Shown here: one piece after another, positions 53,191 through 61,922 of the stretch | How the letters are laid out: the number at the start of each line of letters is the position of its first letter | Numbering within the stretch: the first letter of the stretch is position 1 | Source of the DNA: Paenibacillus polymyxa | GTDB taxonomy: Bacteria; Bacillota; Bacilli; Paenibacillales; Paenibacillaceae | DNA length: 64,000 nucleotides | Assembly: GCF_001719045.1 (NCBI RefSeq) | Contig: NZ_CP015423.1 | Location: 3,104,501-3,168,500 of the forward strand | Direction: 5' to 3' | Notes under the pieces: model-generated | Databases searched by the model: none | What the model saw: the letters and a program-made list of their open reading frames with translations, nothing else | What the model was told of the DNA's origin: nothing | Translations under genes and position numbers: made by a program

Positions 53191-53216
53191 AGACACCCTT
53201 AACGGGTGTCTTTTTT
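53191..53216 (+). terminator. Terminator of the DUF1304 gene
   Basis: AGACACCC and GGGTGTCT form an eight-bp perfect stem around TTAAC, followed by six T residues. Confidence 0.9.
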
Positions 53217-53347
53217 CTAGATTCGATCACATAATGTCTGGAATGCTAATGACAAGGGGAATAAACAGTTTTTGACCGATTGTAAATCCGACTATTCCGA
53301 TTTATAATAAATTTATTACATACTAAGAGGACACGGGGGCTAGAGCG

Positions 53348-54967
53348 ATGCGTCGTAATTTGACTGGTGTATTGGTATTTATTGTATTGATGTTGGTTGT
53401 AAGTGCATGCTCCGGCGGGAATTCTGGATCTACGTCTGAGACGAATGGGAATACACCCAGTACAGCTACCACAACAGCTGATAACGGACAGCCTAAAGAT
53501 GGCGGCAGCCTGATCATTGGCGTACAAGCTGATCCGGTGGTGCTGAATCCGAATTATGCGGGTGATCGGGTAAGTCTGACGATAGATCAGGCGATATTCG
53601 CACCATTGTTTCAAGTGAACAATGGCAAAAAGACATTTTATTTGGCAGACAGTCTGACTCCTTCAGCAGACAAGCTGACTTATACACTAAAACTGAAAAA
53701 AAATCTGACTTGGCATGATGGCGAGAAGCTGACAGCTGACGATGTTGTTTTCACCATTAACAAAATTTTGGACGAGAAGCAGCACAGCTTTTTGAGAAGT
53801 AATTTTATGGTTAATGGAAAACCGGTTCAGGCGAGCAAGGTTGATGATACAACGGTGGATTTCAAGCTTCCTCAGCCAGCTCCTGCTTTTGAGGCAGCAC
53901 TGGTACAGGTATCCCCGATTCCGAAGCACATTTTCGAGAATGAAGCGGATATTGAGAAAAGCACAAAAAACAACTCTCCGATTGGATCTGGTCCTTTCAA
54001 ATTTAAAGAGTACAAAACCGGTGAGTACGTTACACTCGAACGGTTCGATAACTATGTTGGCGGAAAGCCGCATCTGGATTCAGTAACATACCGGATTGTT
54101 AAAGATTCAAATGCTGCGAATTTGGCCCTTCAAAATGGTGAGATCAATGTAAACTATCTCGATCCGCAAAATGTGGAGACCATTAAAGCAACAGATAAGT
54201 TTGACATTTTCCCTTACAGCGAAGGTCGCTTGGCTTATCTGTTGTTTAATGAAAACAGTGATACAAAGCAGTTGAACAAAAAAGAAGTACGGCAGGCGCT
54301 TTCTTATGCATTGAATCAGGATGAATTGATCCAGGTATCCTATGGCTCCAAGGATTATGCAGATACTGCGAAATCTGCTCTGACACAGGATGTACTGTAT
54401 CACACGAACGACGTTGCATTTTTCAATAATGATGTGAACAAGGCAAAAGAGCTGCTGAAATCGGCTGGAGCTGAAGGACTGAAGCTGCGCATTATCATAC
54501 CGGGCGGCAACAAGGTTCAGGAAGCACAAGCGCTGTATATTCAGCAGAAGTTCAAGGATATTGGCGTTCAGCTGGATGTGAACAGCATGGATTCCTCGGC
54601 ATGGTCGCAAAAATTCGTCGATACGAATGCCAAGGACTTCGATCTGGCGATCAGCGGCTATATCATGGGGTATGATCCTGACGCGTATCGTATTTTGTAT
54701 AGCACCGGATCATCTTCCAACTATTCGCATTATTCAAATAAAGAAGTAGATAAGCTGCTGGAAGAGGGCGCGGGTGAGTCGGATACGACTAAACGTGGAG
54801 CAATTTATAAAAAGGTACAAGAGCTGCTGGCTGAGGATGCTGTTATCTACCCGATTGCTTACACCAAGACTATTGTAGCCTTCGACAAGCAGTATGGTGG
54901 TATTGATCAGGCTGTGTTAAAGCCGGTCGTGATTTTCGAGGATTTGTCCAAAATTTATCACAAATAA
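53348..54967 (+). CDS. Peptide ABC transporter substrate-binding lipoprotein (SBP_bac_5)
   Basis: Extracellular lipoprotein of 539 residues of the OppA/DppA family. The signal sequence ends with the lipobox VVSACSGG (Cys near residue 20), followed by a Ser/Thr/Asn-rich spacer. The mature domain has GGSLIIGVQADPVVLNPNYA at its start, TYTLKLKKNLTWHDGEKLTA near residue 120 and NNSPIGSGPFKFKEYKTGEY near 215, all typical of the family. It captures peptides (or nickel chelates, less likely) for the permeases and ATPases that follow. A strong hairpin directly after the gene should keep it in excess over the other components. Confidence 0.9.
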   Translation: MRRNLTGVLVFIVLMLVVSACSGGNSGSTSETNGNTPSTATTTADNGQPKDGGSLIIGVQADPVVLNPNYAGDRVSLTIDQAIFAPLFQVNNGKKTFYLADSLTPSADKLTYTLKLKKNLTWHDGEKLTADDVVFTINKILDEKQHSFLRSNFMVNGKPVQASKVDDTTVDFKLPQPAPAFEAALVQVSPIPKHIFENEADIEKSTKNNSPIGSGPFKFKEYKTGEYVTLERFDNYVGGKPHLDSVTYRIVKDSNAANLALQNGEINVNYLDPQNVETIKATDKFDIFPYSEGRLAYLLFNENSDTKQLNKKEVRQALSYALNQDELIQVSYGSKDYADTAKSALTQDVLYHTNDVAFFNNDVNKAKELLKSAGAEGLKLRIIIPGGNKVQEAQALYIQQKFKDIGVQLDVNSMDSSAWSQKFVDTNAKDFDLAISGYIMGYDPDAYRILYSTGSSSNYSHYSNKEVDKLLEEGAGESDTTKRGAIYKKVQELLAEDAVIYPIAYTKTIVAFDKQYGGIDQAVLKPVVIFEDLSKIYHK

Positions 54968-54980
54968 GACAGGGTTTTCA

Positions 54981-55010
54981 AAAATAAGCTGGGTTAACCA
55001 GCTTATTTTT
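54981..55010 (+). terminator. Intra-operon terminator after the peptide-binding protein gene
   Basis: AAATAAGCTGG and CCAGCTTATTT form a perfect 11-bp stem around GTTAA, followed by T residues; an outer GTTTTC/GAAAAC stem extends it. It stands inside the operon (72-bp gap) and should let only part of the transcripts pass to the permease genes. Confidence 0.8.
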
Positions 55011-55039
55011 TTCGAAAACAGCAAGGGGAAGGGAAACGT

Positions 55040-55990
55040 ATGAGACAACTCATCGCCAGAAGGTTGCTGCAAGTTATACCGATGCTATTTTTTGTGTCCA
55101 TCGTCTGCTTCGGCTTGATCAAGCTGGCTCCAGGTGATCCGGTTCTCTCTTTTGTTACACCGAATATGCATCTGGAAGACATTGAACGAATGAGGCATAG
55201 CTTGGGGCTGGACCAGCCTGCTTATATGCAGTACATATTATGGCTTAAAAAAAGCCTAACGGGCGATCTCGGCTACTCGCTAATTAATCACCAGCCCGTG
55301 CTGGATCAGATTCTCGATCGTCTCCCGGCTACAGCCGGGTTAATGGGCGCATCCATCATATTGGCTGTGCTGATTGCAATTCCGCTCGGTTTGACGGCTG
55401 CGGCTAATCGGAATCGCTGGATCGACAAGCTCATTAATCTGATGTCGTACATCGGAATTTCTGTTCCGCTATTTTGGCTCGGTATTTTACTTATTTATTT
55501 GTTTGCGATTTATCTGCATTGGCTTCCGAGTACAGGAATGCGTACCATCGGTACGGACTCGGTGCTAGATGTAATCAAGCATGGGATTTTACCATGTTTT
55601 GTACTGGCCTTCGGCTTTCTGTCTGTGTATGTGAGATACATCCGTTCCAGCACGATTACGCAGCTCAAGGAAGAGTATGTGCAGATTCAATACGCGTTCG
55701 GATCTGGAAAAAGACTGGTTTTGTTTCGACATGTGCTTAAGCATGTGCTGTTGCCCATCATTACGCTGCTCGGAATGTCGGTTGCGGACCTGGTGGCTGG
55801 AGCCATTGTGACGGAGACGGTATTTTCCTGGCCGGGCATTGGCTCGCTGGGCATGACGGCGGTAAAAGGGATGGATTATCCCGTCATCATGGGGATTACT
55901 TTATTTTCCGCTCTGCTGCTGATCCTGGGTAATCTGCTTGCAGATATCTTGTATAGCATCGCGGACCCGAGAATTAAATCAACGAGGTGA
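55040..55990 (+). CDS. Peptide ABC transporter permease, DppB/OppB type
   Basis: Membrane protein of 316 residues with six hydrophobic segments. The start MRQLIARRLLQVIPMLFFVS, the APGDPV motif near residue 30 and the C-terminal VVTETVFSWPGIGSLGM-like stretch (IVTETVFSWPGIGSLGMTA) are diagnostic of DppB/OppB. AAGGGGAAGGG precedes the ATG. It forms the translocation channel with the DppC-type permease encoded four bases downstream. Confidence 0.9.
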   Translation: MRQLIARRLLQVIPMLFFVSIVCFGLIKLAPGDPVLSFVTPNMHLEDIERMRHSLGLDQPAYMQYILWLKKSLTGDLGYSLINHQPVLDQILDRLPATAGLMGASIILAVLIAIPLGLTAAANRNRWIDKLINLMSYIGISVPLFWLGILLIYLFAIYLHWLPSTGMRTIGTDSVLDVIKHGILPCFVLAFGFLSVYVRYIRSSTITQLKEEYVQIQYAFGSGKRLVLFRHVLKHVLLPIITLLGMSVADLVAGAIVTETVFSWPGIGSLGMTAVKGMDYPVIMGITLFSALLLILGNLLADILYSIADPRIKSTR

Positions 55991-55994
55991 ATTC

Positions 55995-56840
55995 ATGAAT
56001 CGGAGCAAATGGCGCAACATCGGGATCGAGCTGATGACGAGCAAAATGGGCGCCGTCGCCCTCATACTATTGATCGTATTCTCGCTGGGGGCGATTTTCG
56101 CATTTTTATCGCCGCAGGACCCGAATAAGTTGAATGTGCTGGAGCGTCTCCAACCGCCGGGAGCGGCACACTGGTTTGGGACGGATGATTATGGGCGGGA
56201 CTATTTTACAAGAGCACTATACGGCGGACGTGTATCATTGCTGGTAGGCTTCGCGTCCATGATTATTGCGACCAGTATCGGTGCAGTGGTGGGGATTGTG
56301 AGCGGGTATTTTGGAGGATGGATCGACAATCTGCTTATGCGGGTTTTGGAGCTGATCATGTCAATTCCGTCTTTCTTGGTTATTTTGCTGCTGAGTGTGT
56401 TTTTGAAGCCGGGCGTCGGTAATATCATCGTCATTATCGCACTGCTCATGTGGATGAACATTGCCCGGGTGGTCCGTGCAGAGACAATGACGTTGCGCGA
56501 ACGGGAGTATGTACTATACGCCAAAGCTTCGGGACAAAGCACGTTGGGTATTATTATGAAGCACATCGTACCGAATCTGATTCCGGTAATTATCGTAGGG
56601 GCGACGAACAATATCGCTTCAGCGATTATGATGGAATCGTCGCTGAGCTTCCTCGGCTTTGGTGTTCAGCTGCCGAACGCTACGTGGGGCAGTATGCTGA
56701 ATAATGCCCAAGGATATATTGCACAGGCCCCATATATGGCATTATTCCCGGGTCTACTTATTTTACTGACTGTGTTGAGCTTTAATGTTTTGGGGGATGT
56801 GCTGCGTGTAGGCTTTGAACCCAAATTAGTAAAACGATGA
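55995..56840 (+). CDS. Peptide ABC transporter permease, DppC/OppC type
   Basis: Membrane protein of about 281 residues with six hydrophobic segments. HWFGTDDYGRDYFTRALYGG near residue 50 is the DppC/OppC signature and ESSLSFLGFGVQLPNATWGS near residue 215 marks the C-terminal part. The ATG at 55995 follows ACGAGGTGA directly and gives the expected length; the longer open frame would overlap the DppB-type gene. It is the second channel subunit. Confidence 0.9.
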   Translation: MNRSKWRNIGIELMTSKMGAVALILLIVFSLGAIFAFLSPQDPNKLNVLERLQPPGAAHWFGTDDYGRDYFTRALYGGRVSLLVGFASMIIATSIGAVVGIVSGYFGGWIDNLLMRVLELIMSIPSFLVILLLSVFLKPGVGNIIVIIALLMWMNIARVVRAETMTLREREYVLYAKASGQSTLGIIMKHIVPNLIPVIIVGATNNIASAIMMESSLSFLGFGVQLPNATWGSMLNNAQGYIAQAPYMALFPGLLILLTVLSFNVLGDVLRVGFEPKLVKR

Positions 56841-56915
56841 TTCATAGTTTTATAGATTCATAGTACAGGTCCATTACAAATGGCTCCAGGAGCGACAGGA
56901 AGGAGCGAAAACACA

Positions 56916-57953
56916 ATGACAGAACATCTACTGTCCGTCGAACAGCTAGAGGTCTCCTTTTTCACTCGTGAAGGGGAAAATCAGGCAGTTCGAGGGGTTA
57001 GTTTTCATATTGATGCTGGAGAAACGGTAGGAATCGTAGGAGAATCTGGCAGCGGCAAAAGTGTTACAGCGAAAGCGATCATGTCGATGATTGCCCCACC
57101 CGGCAAGCGGCTGAACGGCGATATTCGTTACCGGGGACAAAGCCTGACCGCTCTGACGGAAAAGCAATGGCGCAAAATACGCGGAAACCAGATTGCAATG
57201 GTTTTTCAGGACCCGATGACCTCGCTGAATCCGGTCAAAAAGGTTGGCTATCACCTGGTTGAGGTGATTCGCAGACATCAAGGACTGAGCAAGGAAGCGG
57301 CTACGCAAGCAGCTGTAGAACTGCTGCGACAAGTAGGCATTACCGAACCGGAGCGCCGAATGAACCAATACCCGCATCAATTCAGCGGCGGGATGCGCCA
57401 GCGGGTGATGATTGCCATGGCGCTCTCGTGCAGCCCGGAGCTGCTGATTGCAGATGAGCCGACTACAGCGCTGGACGTAACGATTCAGGCGCAAATCTTG
57501 GAGTTGCTCAAGACGCTAAAGCAGCAATCCGACATGTCCATTGCTCTGATCACCCATGATCTGGGCGTCGTCGCCCAGGTGTGTAGCCGTGTCATCGTCA
57601 TGTACGGCGGCATGGTGATGGAGGAGGGACGCGTGGACGATATCTTTTATCGTCCGGGCCATCCGTATACGCAGGGCCTGCTGCGTTCTGTGCCCCAGCG
57701 CACGAACGGCTTCCGCGAGCGGCTGGTGCCGATTGAGGGCACGCCGCCGGACCTGCTGAACCCGCCATCAGGCTGTCCGTTCATGGAACGGTGCCCACAC
57801 GCGTTTGCCCGCTGTGTGGAGCGGCCGCCGATGGTGGAGCTGCGCCCGGATCAGCGAGCAGCCTGCTGGTTGAACGAGCCGGACGCAGTGCCTGCCGGAG
57901 TCTGCGAGACGCCGAAAGCGGGCCACGCGGAAGGAGGGAATGACGGTGAGTGA
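56916..57953 (+). CDS. Peptide ABC transporter ATP-binding protein, DppD/OppD type
   Basis: Cytoplasmic ATPase of about 345 residues. Walker A is GESGSGKS (near residue 43), the Q-loop is [11 protein letters not shown], the signature is [14 protein letters not shown], and Walker B is [13 protein letters not shown]. The C-terminal oligopeptide domain has three Cys ([14 protein letters not shown]), which bind an iron-sulfur cluster in several family members. The ATG at 56916 follows AGGAAGGAGCG. It is encoded next to its partner ATPase, with which it overlaps slightly. Confidence 0.9.
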   Translation: MTEHLLSVEQLEVSFFTREGENQAVRGVSFHIDAGETVGIVGESGSGKSVTAKAIMSMIAPPGKRLNGDIRYRGQSLTALTEKQWRKIRGNQIAMVFQDPMTSLNPVKKVGYHLVEVIRRHQGLSKEAATQAAVELLRQVGITEPERRMNQYPHQFSGGMRQRVMIAMALSCSPELLIADEPTTALDVTIQAQILELLKTLKQQSDMSIALITHDLGVVAQVCSRVIVMYGGMVMEEGRVDDIFYRPGHPYTQGLLRSVPQRTNGFRERLVPIEGTPPDLLNPPSGCPFMERCPHAFARCVERPPMVELRPDQRAACWLNEPDAVPAGVCETPKAGHAEGGNDGE

Positions 57954-58908
57954 AACAAAAGATGTATTGGGTGAGCAACAGCCCTTGGTGGAGGTACACC
58001 AGCTTAAGAAGCATTTTGTGACCGCAAAGGATTTGTTAGGGCGTAGCTCTGAGGTGCTCAAGGCGGTGGATGGCGTGAGCTTCCAAATCAAGCGTGGCGA
58101 GACGTTCGGACTGGTCGGTGAGTCAGGTAGTGGGAAATCAACGGTTGGACGCTGTCTGACGCGATTATACGATTATACAGAAGGTACGGTACGCTTTGAC
58201 GGTCAGGATATTTCCAAGCTGAACGACAAACAGCTCAAGCCGCTGCGTCGGCGCATTCAGAGCATTTTTCAGGACCCATATTCCTCTCTTAATCCGGGTA
58301 TGAACGTGCTTGACCTGATCGGTGAGCCGATGGATATTCACAGACTGCATCAGGGCAGTGAGCGTAAGGATGCTGTAGTGGCTTTGCTTGAGAAGGTAGG
58401 GCTGAAGCGGGAGCATCTGTATCGCTACTCGCACGAGTTCAGCGGCGGGCAGCGCCAGCGGATTTCCATCGCTCGTGCTCTCTCCGTGAACCCTGAGTTC
58501 ATCGTCTGTGACGAGCCGATTTCGGCACTGGATGTGTCCATTCAGGCGCAGGTCATTAACACGCTGGAGGATCTCCAGCAGGAGTTCGGGCTGACGTATC
58601 TGTTCATCGCCCATGACTTGTCGATGGTGCGACATATTTCAGACCGAATCGGTGTGATGTACCATGGGCGACTGGTAGAAGTAGCCGATGCAGATGAACT
58701 GTATGAGCAGCCCGCTCACCCCTACACGCAGGCACTGCTATCCTCCATCCCTGTGCCTGATCCGAGAGCGGTCGGAGAGCAAGGGGGACTGGGAGGAGGC
58801 TTGGCCCAACCAGACGGTTCATTAGTATGGGACAAGGATATCAACAGTGCAACCGAGCTGAGAGAAATCAGTCCCGGCCATTATGTAGCATACCCGGTTA
58901 ACCTTTAG
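57946..58908 (+). CDS. Peptide ABC transporter ATP-binding protein, DppF/OppF type
   Basis: Cytoplasmic ATPase of about 320 residues. Walker A is GESGSGKST, the Q-loop is IFQDPYSSLNP, the signature is SGGQRQRISIARAL, and Walker B is FIVCDEPISALDV. It forms the heterodimeric motor with the DppD-type protein. GTG at 57946 is preferred since AAGGAGGGA is then properly spaced; the ATG at 57940 is only three bases from the ribosome binding site. Either start overlaps the upstream gene. The C-terminal tail after residue 275 is Gly-rich and slightly longer than usual. Confidence 0.9.
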   Translation: MSETKDVLGEQQPLVEVHQLKKHFVTAKDLLGRSSEVLKAVDGVSFQIKRGETFGLVGESGSGKSTVGRCLTRLYDYTEGTVRFDGQDISKLNDKQLKPLRRRIQSIFQDPYSSLNPGMNVLDLIGEPMDIHRLHQGSERKDAVVALLEKVGLKREHLYRYSHEFSGGQRQRISIARALSVNPEFIVCDEPISALDVSIQAQVINTLEDLQQEFGLTYLFIAHDLSMVRHISDRIGVMYHGRLVEVADADELYEQPAHPYTQALLSSIPVPDPRAVGEQGGLGGGLAQPDGSLVWDKDINSATELREISPGHYVAYPVNL

Positions 58909-58957
58909 GGTTAAGAGCGGTTGTATGATGTGCATGACCCAAAGGAGGTAAAAAACG

Positions 58958-59416
58958 ATGACTGAATCGACGAAAAGAGTACGTATTTCCCAATGGGACG
59001 CGCTCTTGCTGGAATCATTACGCTCTTTAGGCTGGTCCCAAGAGGAATTAATCCGTCGGGTGCAGCAAAATGAGCTGCCAACGGACGGACCATCCGATTT
59101 TGATTATACAGAGCTTGTCACCGGGCTGGCGTCCCAAGAGCCGGAGGTGTTTGTCAGCGCAGTAACGGACGGATATCAGATCAAGTACAATACGATCCGG
59201 GGCATTCGTTCGTGGATTGCCGTTGCGTTCGGGCGGGAGCCTGAGCTGTCACTAGAGGAAGGAAGCGAAGCCGTTACATCCGAACTGACGAAGGCTGAGT
59301 ATGATCGGCTTGGGCGGGTACTGTCATTAGGTTGGGTCATCCAGGAAGTACGTCCCGCGGCGGGCGAGACTTCAGGATTATACCGAATTGTACCTGCTGC
59401 ACAGATTAAAAGTTGA
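58958..59416 (+). CDS. Unrecognised 152-residue protein behind the peptide ABC operon
   Basis: Acidic soluble protein of 152 residues with a strong ribosome binding site (AAAGGAGG). It is predicted mainly helical, with Trp-rich start (RISQWDALLLESLRSLGWSQ) and a C-terminal half resembling a small winged-helix-like fold (LTKAEYDRLGRVLSLGWVIQ). No catalytic motif or membrane segment is seen. It lies 49 bp after the last ABC gene with no terminator between, so it may be the last gene of the operon. Function unknown. Confidence 0.65.
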   Translation: MTESTKRVRISQWDALLLESLRSLGWSQEELIRRVQQNELPTDGPSDFDYTELVTGLASQEPEVFVSAVTDGYQIKYNTIRGIRSWIAVAFGREPELSLEEGSEAVTSELTKAEYDRLGRVLSLGWVIQEVRPAAGETSGLYRIVPAAQIKS

Positions 59417-59456
59417 CTTTGTAGGGCTCGCTCTGCAAAATTAACAGAAGTGGAAA

Positions 59457-59597
59457 ATGTTCAAGGTGAAAAGGCTACAGCCGATAACTGATGTACTTAG
59501 AGAACTTTATTTGAAGTCAGGGAGTCAATGTGCTTTTCCTGATTGTGTTAAACGGATTGTGATTGTGGATATGGATTTTACTAAACTAGATAAGTAA
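59457..59597 (+). pseudogene. HNH endonuclease remnant (N-terminal part)
   Basis: A frame of 46 codons reads DVLRELYLKSGSQCAFPDC near its middle, which matches the start of HNH endonucleases of the 'LYLRSGNQCAFPGC' type, with the first zinc Cys pair. After about ten further residues the frame stops, so the HNH catalytic motif is absent. No good ribosome binding site precedes it. It looks like a fragment left after deletion; a stand-alone small protein is less likely. Confidence 0.5.
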
Positions 59598-59602
59598 CGG
59601 TA

Positions 59603-59628
59603 AAGCTGGGCGGTTGCTCAGCTTTTTT
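59603..59628 (+). terminator. Terminator-like hairpin after the HNH remnant
   Basis: AAGCTGGGC and GCTCAGCTT pair along nine positions with one G-T pair and a four-base loop, followed by six T residues. It may end the peptide ABC operon. Confidence 0.7.
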
Positions 59629-59657
59629 CTTTATGCATGGAGTCGGTATCTCTGTAA

Positions 59658-59837
59658 TCCCGTGAAGGCACGCTTGCCAGCCCCAATGTCGTCCAACCTT
59701 ATGGCGGAATGTTTGACTTGGGATGGTCTGCTGGAGCGGGCGAAAGTATCACCCTTGCCTTAACGTTTTCCAATTGTTATGTAATTATTTTCAATAAACA
59801 AGAAACAAATTCACGATTTTCACGTCTATGTATATAG
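59658..59837 (+). other. Gene-free gap with a possible coding fossil
   Basis: Between the terminator and the secreted-protein gene about 280 bp hold no intact gene. The frame from 59658 to the stop at 59837 contains PNVVQPYGGMFDLGWSAGAG, whose composition looks protein-like, but it has no start codon or ribosome binding site and is not recognised. With the HNH fragment just upstream it may be another decayed gene end. Confidence 0.2.
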
Positions 59838-59906
59838 ATATAGTTTTAGGAAAACATTGGATCAAGACCTGTATAACAATAATTTTTTTACAAAGGAGCA
59901 ATTAAA

Positions 59907-60737
59907 ATGAAAAATCTAAGATTAAAATACGCTACTGCTTTCCTGTCGAGTGTAGTGCTTGTGGGAAGTGTAAGTGGTTTTTCTATTGCCAATGCTAATA
60001 GTACATTACGCCCTAATACGTATGTTCAAAGTTCAGTTAATGCTGTAAATCCATCTGTGTATCAGTTCATAACTAAGTTTAAAAAGAGCGAGACCCCAAA
60101 TCAGTTGATTTGGAAGGAGAACAACATTTCGTTAGTGGCAAAAAAAATTGAGCTAGAAAATGCCCCAAGTTCTGAGAAAAGTGTTATTACATCAATAACG
60201 ATCAAAAAAGGAGAAAAGAGTTATACCATTAAAACAGATGGATATAATGATAAACTGCGTGATATATCGAGCGCAGTATTATCTCCTTCTAATACATGGT
60301 TGGCTATACAGGCACAGCGGAGTGCGGGAGATACGTTACTACTGATCAATCTTAAAACCGGAAAATCTACCATTGTAAATGATCTTTTAAAGGCTAAAGG
60401 CAAAAAAAATATAGAATCAATTACTGCTTATAACTGGTCACCTAAAGAAGATCAAATTGCCTTTTCGTACGGTGATACATCAAGCAGCTCCATAGCTATA
60501 TATAACACAAATAAGGATGCCTTTATATATCTTCCTAGGGAAACGGATTACATCAGCACAAGTCTGATTTTATGGCATAAAAATGGGAAAAATTTAGACT
60601 ATATAAGTGAGTATCCATCTGACCAAAAGAAGTTATACAGATACTCAATAGACAGCAAAAAAGTGAAACCTGTTAAAAAAATTAGCCAGAGTGAATTTCA
60701 AAAATGGTTCAAACTTGATAAATACAAAACAAATTAA
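59907..60737 (+). CDS. Secreted protein with TolB/beta-propeller-like repeats
   Basis: Protein of 276 residues with an N-terminal Sec signal peptide (about 1-31, ending SIANANS). The mature part shows repeated blade-like units: AVLSPSNTWLAIQAQRSAGD, AYNWSPKEDQIAFSYGDTSS, and ILWHKNGKNLDYISEYPSDQ. These suggest a partial beta-propeller like the C-terminal half of TolB or WD40-like proteins. No catalytic motif is visible. AAAGGAGC precedes the ATG. It is convergent with the L,D-transpeptidase-like gene, sharing a terminator. Function unknown. Confidence 0.7.
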   Translation: MKNLRLKYATAFLSSVVLVGSVSGFSIANANSTLRPNTYVQSSVNAVNPSVYQFITKFKKSETPNQLIWKENNISLVAKKIELENAPSSEKSVITSITIKKGEKSYTIKTDGYNDKLRDISSAVLSPSNTWLAIQAQRSAGDTLLLINLKTGKSTIVNDLLKAKGKKNIESITAYNWSPKEDQIAFSYGDTSSSSIAIYNTNKDAFIYLPRETDYISTSLILWHKNGKNLDYISEYPSDQKKLYRYSIDSKKVKPVKKISQSEFQKWFKLDKYKTN

Positions 60738-60745
60738 TACAAAAA

Positions 60746-60780
60746 AGGGCGAAGTTTCACCTCCGCCCTTAATTTTTTAG
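60746..60780. terminator. Bidirectional terminator
   Basis: AAGGGCG and CGCCCTT form the stem, with A residues before and ATTTTTT after it, between two convergent genes. The last bases of the hairpin tail coincide with the stop of the minus-strand gene. Confidence 0.8.
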
Positions 60781-61253
60781 CTTTCGCTTATTGTGATCTT
60801 ACCAGAACTACCGTTTTGCTCAAGAACTTGAATTAGTGCTCTTTGATCGCTGTTAGTAAGTCTAATGCAACCGTATGTTGGACGCAAAGGATACCATGTT
60901 AAAGATGTGCTCTTAGCAGGGTCTCCGCCATGAATCATAATTTCGTCGCGGCCATTATTTGTAGCAGTCAAGAAGTTCCCACTTACTGCTTGATTCAGCC
61001 ACACCCGCTTATAAGGACCATAAGAGTAGTCAGAATCACCTTTAGCATAAACAATTGTTTTCGCGACACCCGTAGGAATGTCTGCATATTTAAGTCTCCA
61101 GTTCGTATGATCCTGACCGTTTTTTGCATCATTTGATCCACGGCCTAAAGCTTCTACAGGTCCAAATACCAAACTGCCACTATCATTATAAACTTTCAGT
61201 GTTCCTTTGTAATCTCGATTAGATGGAAAATTAGCAATAATGTGATAACCCAT
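60777..61253 (-). CDS. L,D-transpeptidase (YkuD-type) catalytic domain protein
   Basis: Protein of 158 residues. The C-terminal part has EIMIHGGDPAKSTSLTWYPL and then PTYGCIRLTNSDQ, the His-Gly and S/T-x-GC-x-R motif of YkuD domains, with Cys as acyl-accepting nucleophile. Such enzymes cross-link or modify peptidoglycan. However, no signal peptide, LysM domain or membrane helix is present, which is unusual for an enzyme acting on the wall; phage-encoded and toxin-like members also lack them. GGAGGCG precedes the ATG. A 450-bp gap with repeated hairpins lies upstream. Confidence 0.65.
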   Translation of the reverse strand: MGYHIIANFPSNRDYKGTLKVYNDSGSLVFGPVEALGRGSNDAKNGQDHTNWRLKYADIPTGVAKTIVYAKGDSDYSYGPYKRVWLNQAVSGNFLTATNNGRDEIMIHGGDPAKSTSLTWYPLRPTYGCIRLTNSDQRALIQVLEQNGSSGKITISES

Positions 61254-61346
61254 TGTTAAACGCCTCCATTGGTTTAGTTGAGAGTGGATTTGATGGAGTC
61301 GCTAACATCTAAATGGCTCCACATTCTTTGATGTTAGTCTTCAATT

Positions 61347-61489
61347 CCCTCTCACTTATGTAGGTGATTTAAGGCTGTGAATTACAACCAATCGTGAAAA
61401 ATGCGAATACATAAATTTTTTCAATTCATGTACTTTGCTCGATCATCCCCTACACTTATATAGGAGTTGGGGACTGTAACTACACAACC
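61347..61489. repeat. Pair of diverged hairpin repeats in the L,D-transpeptidase leader
   Basis: Unit A (61347-61389) and unit B (61446-61489) are about 99 bp apart. Each begins with CCC, contains CACTTATgTAGG or ACTTATATAGG in a small inverted repeat, and ends with CTGTGAATTACAACC or CTGTAACTACACAACC. The gap of 454 bp between the two minus-strand genes otherwise holds inverted repeats CTAACATC/GATGTTAG (61302-61338) and GGATAA/TTATCC (61565-61585), and no gene. Confidence 0.45.
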
Positions 61490-61655
61490 TGAATATGAAC
61501 TTTTTCTAGATCGAGAAAATCCCTCTCTAAATTTGAATAGCCCCTCTAGCTAGAATAGATACTTGGATAAACCTTTGGATTATCCTGTATAATTTAAAAT
61601 TACGCTCAAGATGTGAGAAGAGTTGAGGAGTATATTCCAACTCGACCACAGCAAA

Positions 61656-61693
61656 ATAAGCTGCCTCCGGTAGAGTAACCGGAAGCAGCTTAT
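61656..61693. terminator. Hairpin after the split sigma factor genes
   Basis: ATAAGCTGCCTCCGGT (61656-61671) pairs with ACCGGAAGCAGCTTAT (61678-61693) with a single mismatch: 15 of 16 pairs and a six-base loop. The tail on the minus strand is ATTTTGC, weak for termination, but the hairpin is very stable. Confidence 0.7.
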
Positions 61694-61706
61694 TGCCAAG
61701 GACTCA

Positions 61707-61922
61707 TTATTTTTTCATGATGAACTCAAGAAGTTCAGTTTTCATACTCTGGATGGCATCCTCTTTTGGCATACAGATAAATTTACTTAATCGTTTAATA
61801 TCTGGATCGAAATATTGAAAAATTGCATTCATAGCCTCTACGTCGGATTCGGTTTGGGCAAGTTCAACTAATTTCATAAACTCATCATCTGATATAAATC
61901 GTGGAGCGCCTTCTTTTTCCAT
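61707..61922 (-). CDS. Small sigma-70 region-2-like protein
   Basis: Protein of 71 residues. The central part (AMNAIFQYFDPDIKRLSKFI, then PKEDAIQSMKTELLEFIMKK) resembles the helices of sigma region 2 in small sigma-like proteins of the TcdR/UviA and RsoA kind (often annotated as helix-turn-helix domain of conjugative elements). It lacks region 4. Its gene overlaps the end of the upstream region-4-like gene by 49 bases, so translation is coupled. The two could act as one two-subunit sigma factor, as SigO and RsoA do in B. subtilis. Confidence 0.5.
   Translation of the reverse strand: MEKEGAPRFISDDEFMKLVELAQTESDVEAMNAIFQYFDPDIKRLSKFICMPKEDAIQSMKTELLEFIMKK

Noticed and set aside
61347..61489. 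CRISPR array
   Set aside because: Only two imperfect units, with differing sequence and spacing, and no cas genes in the window.
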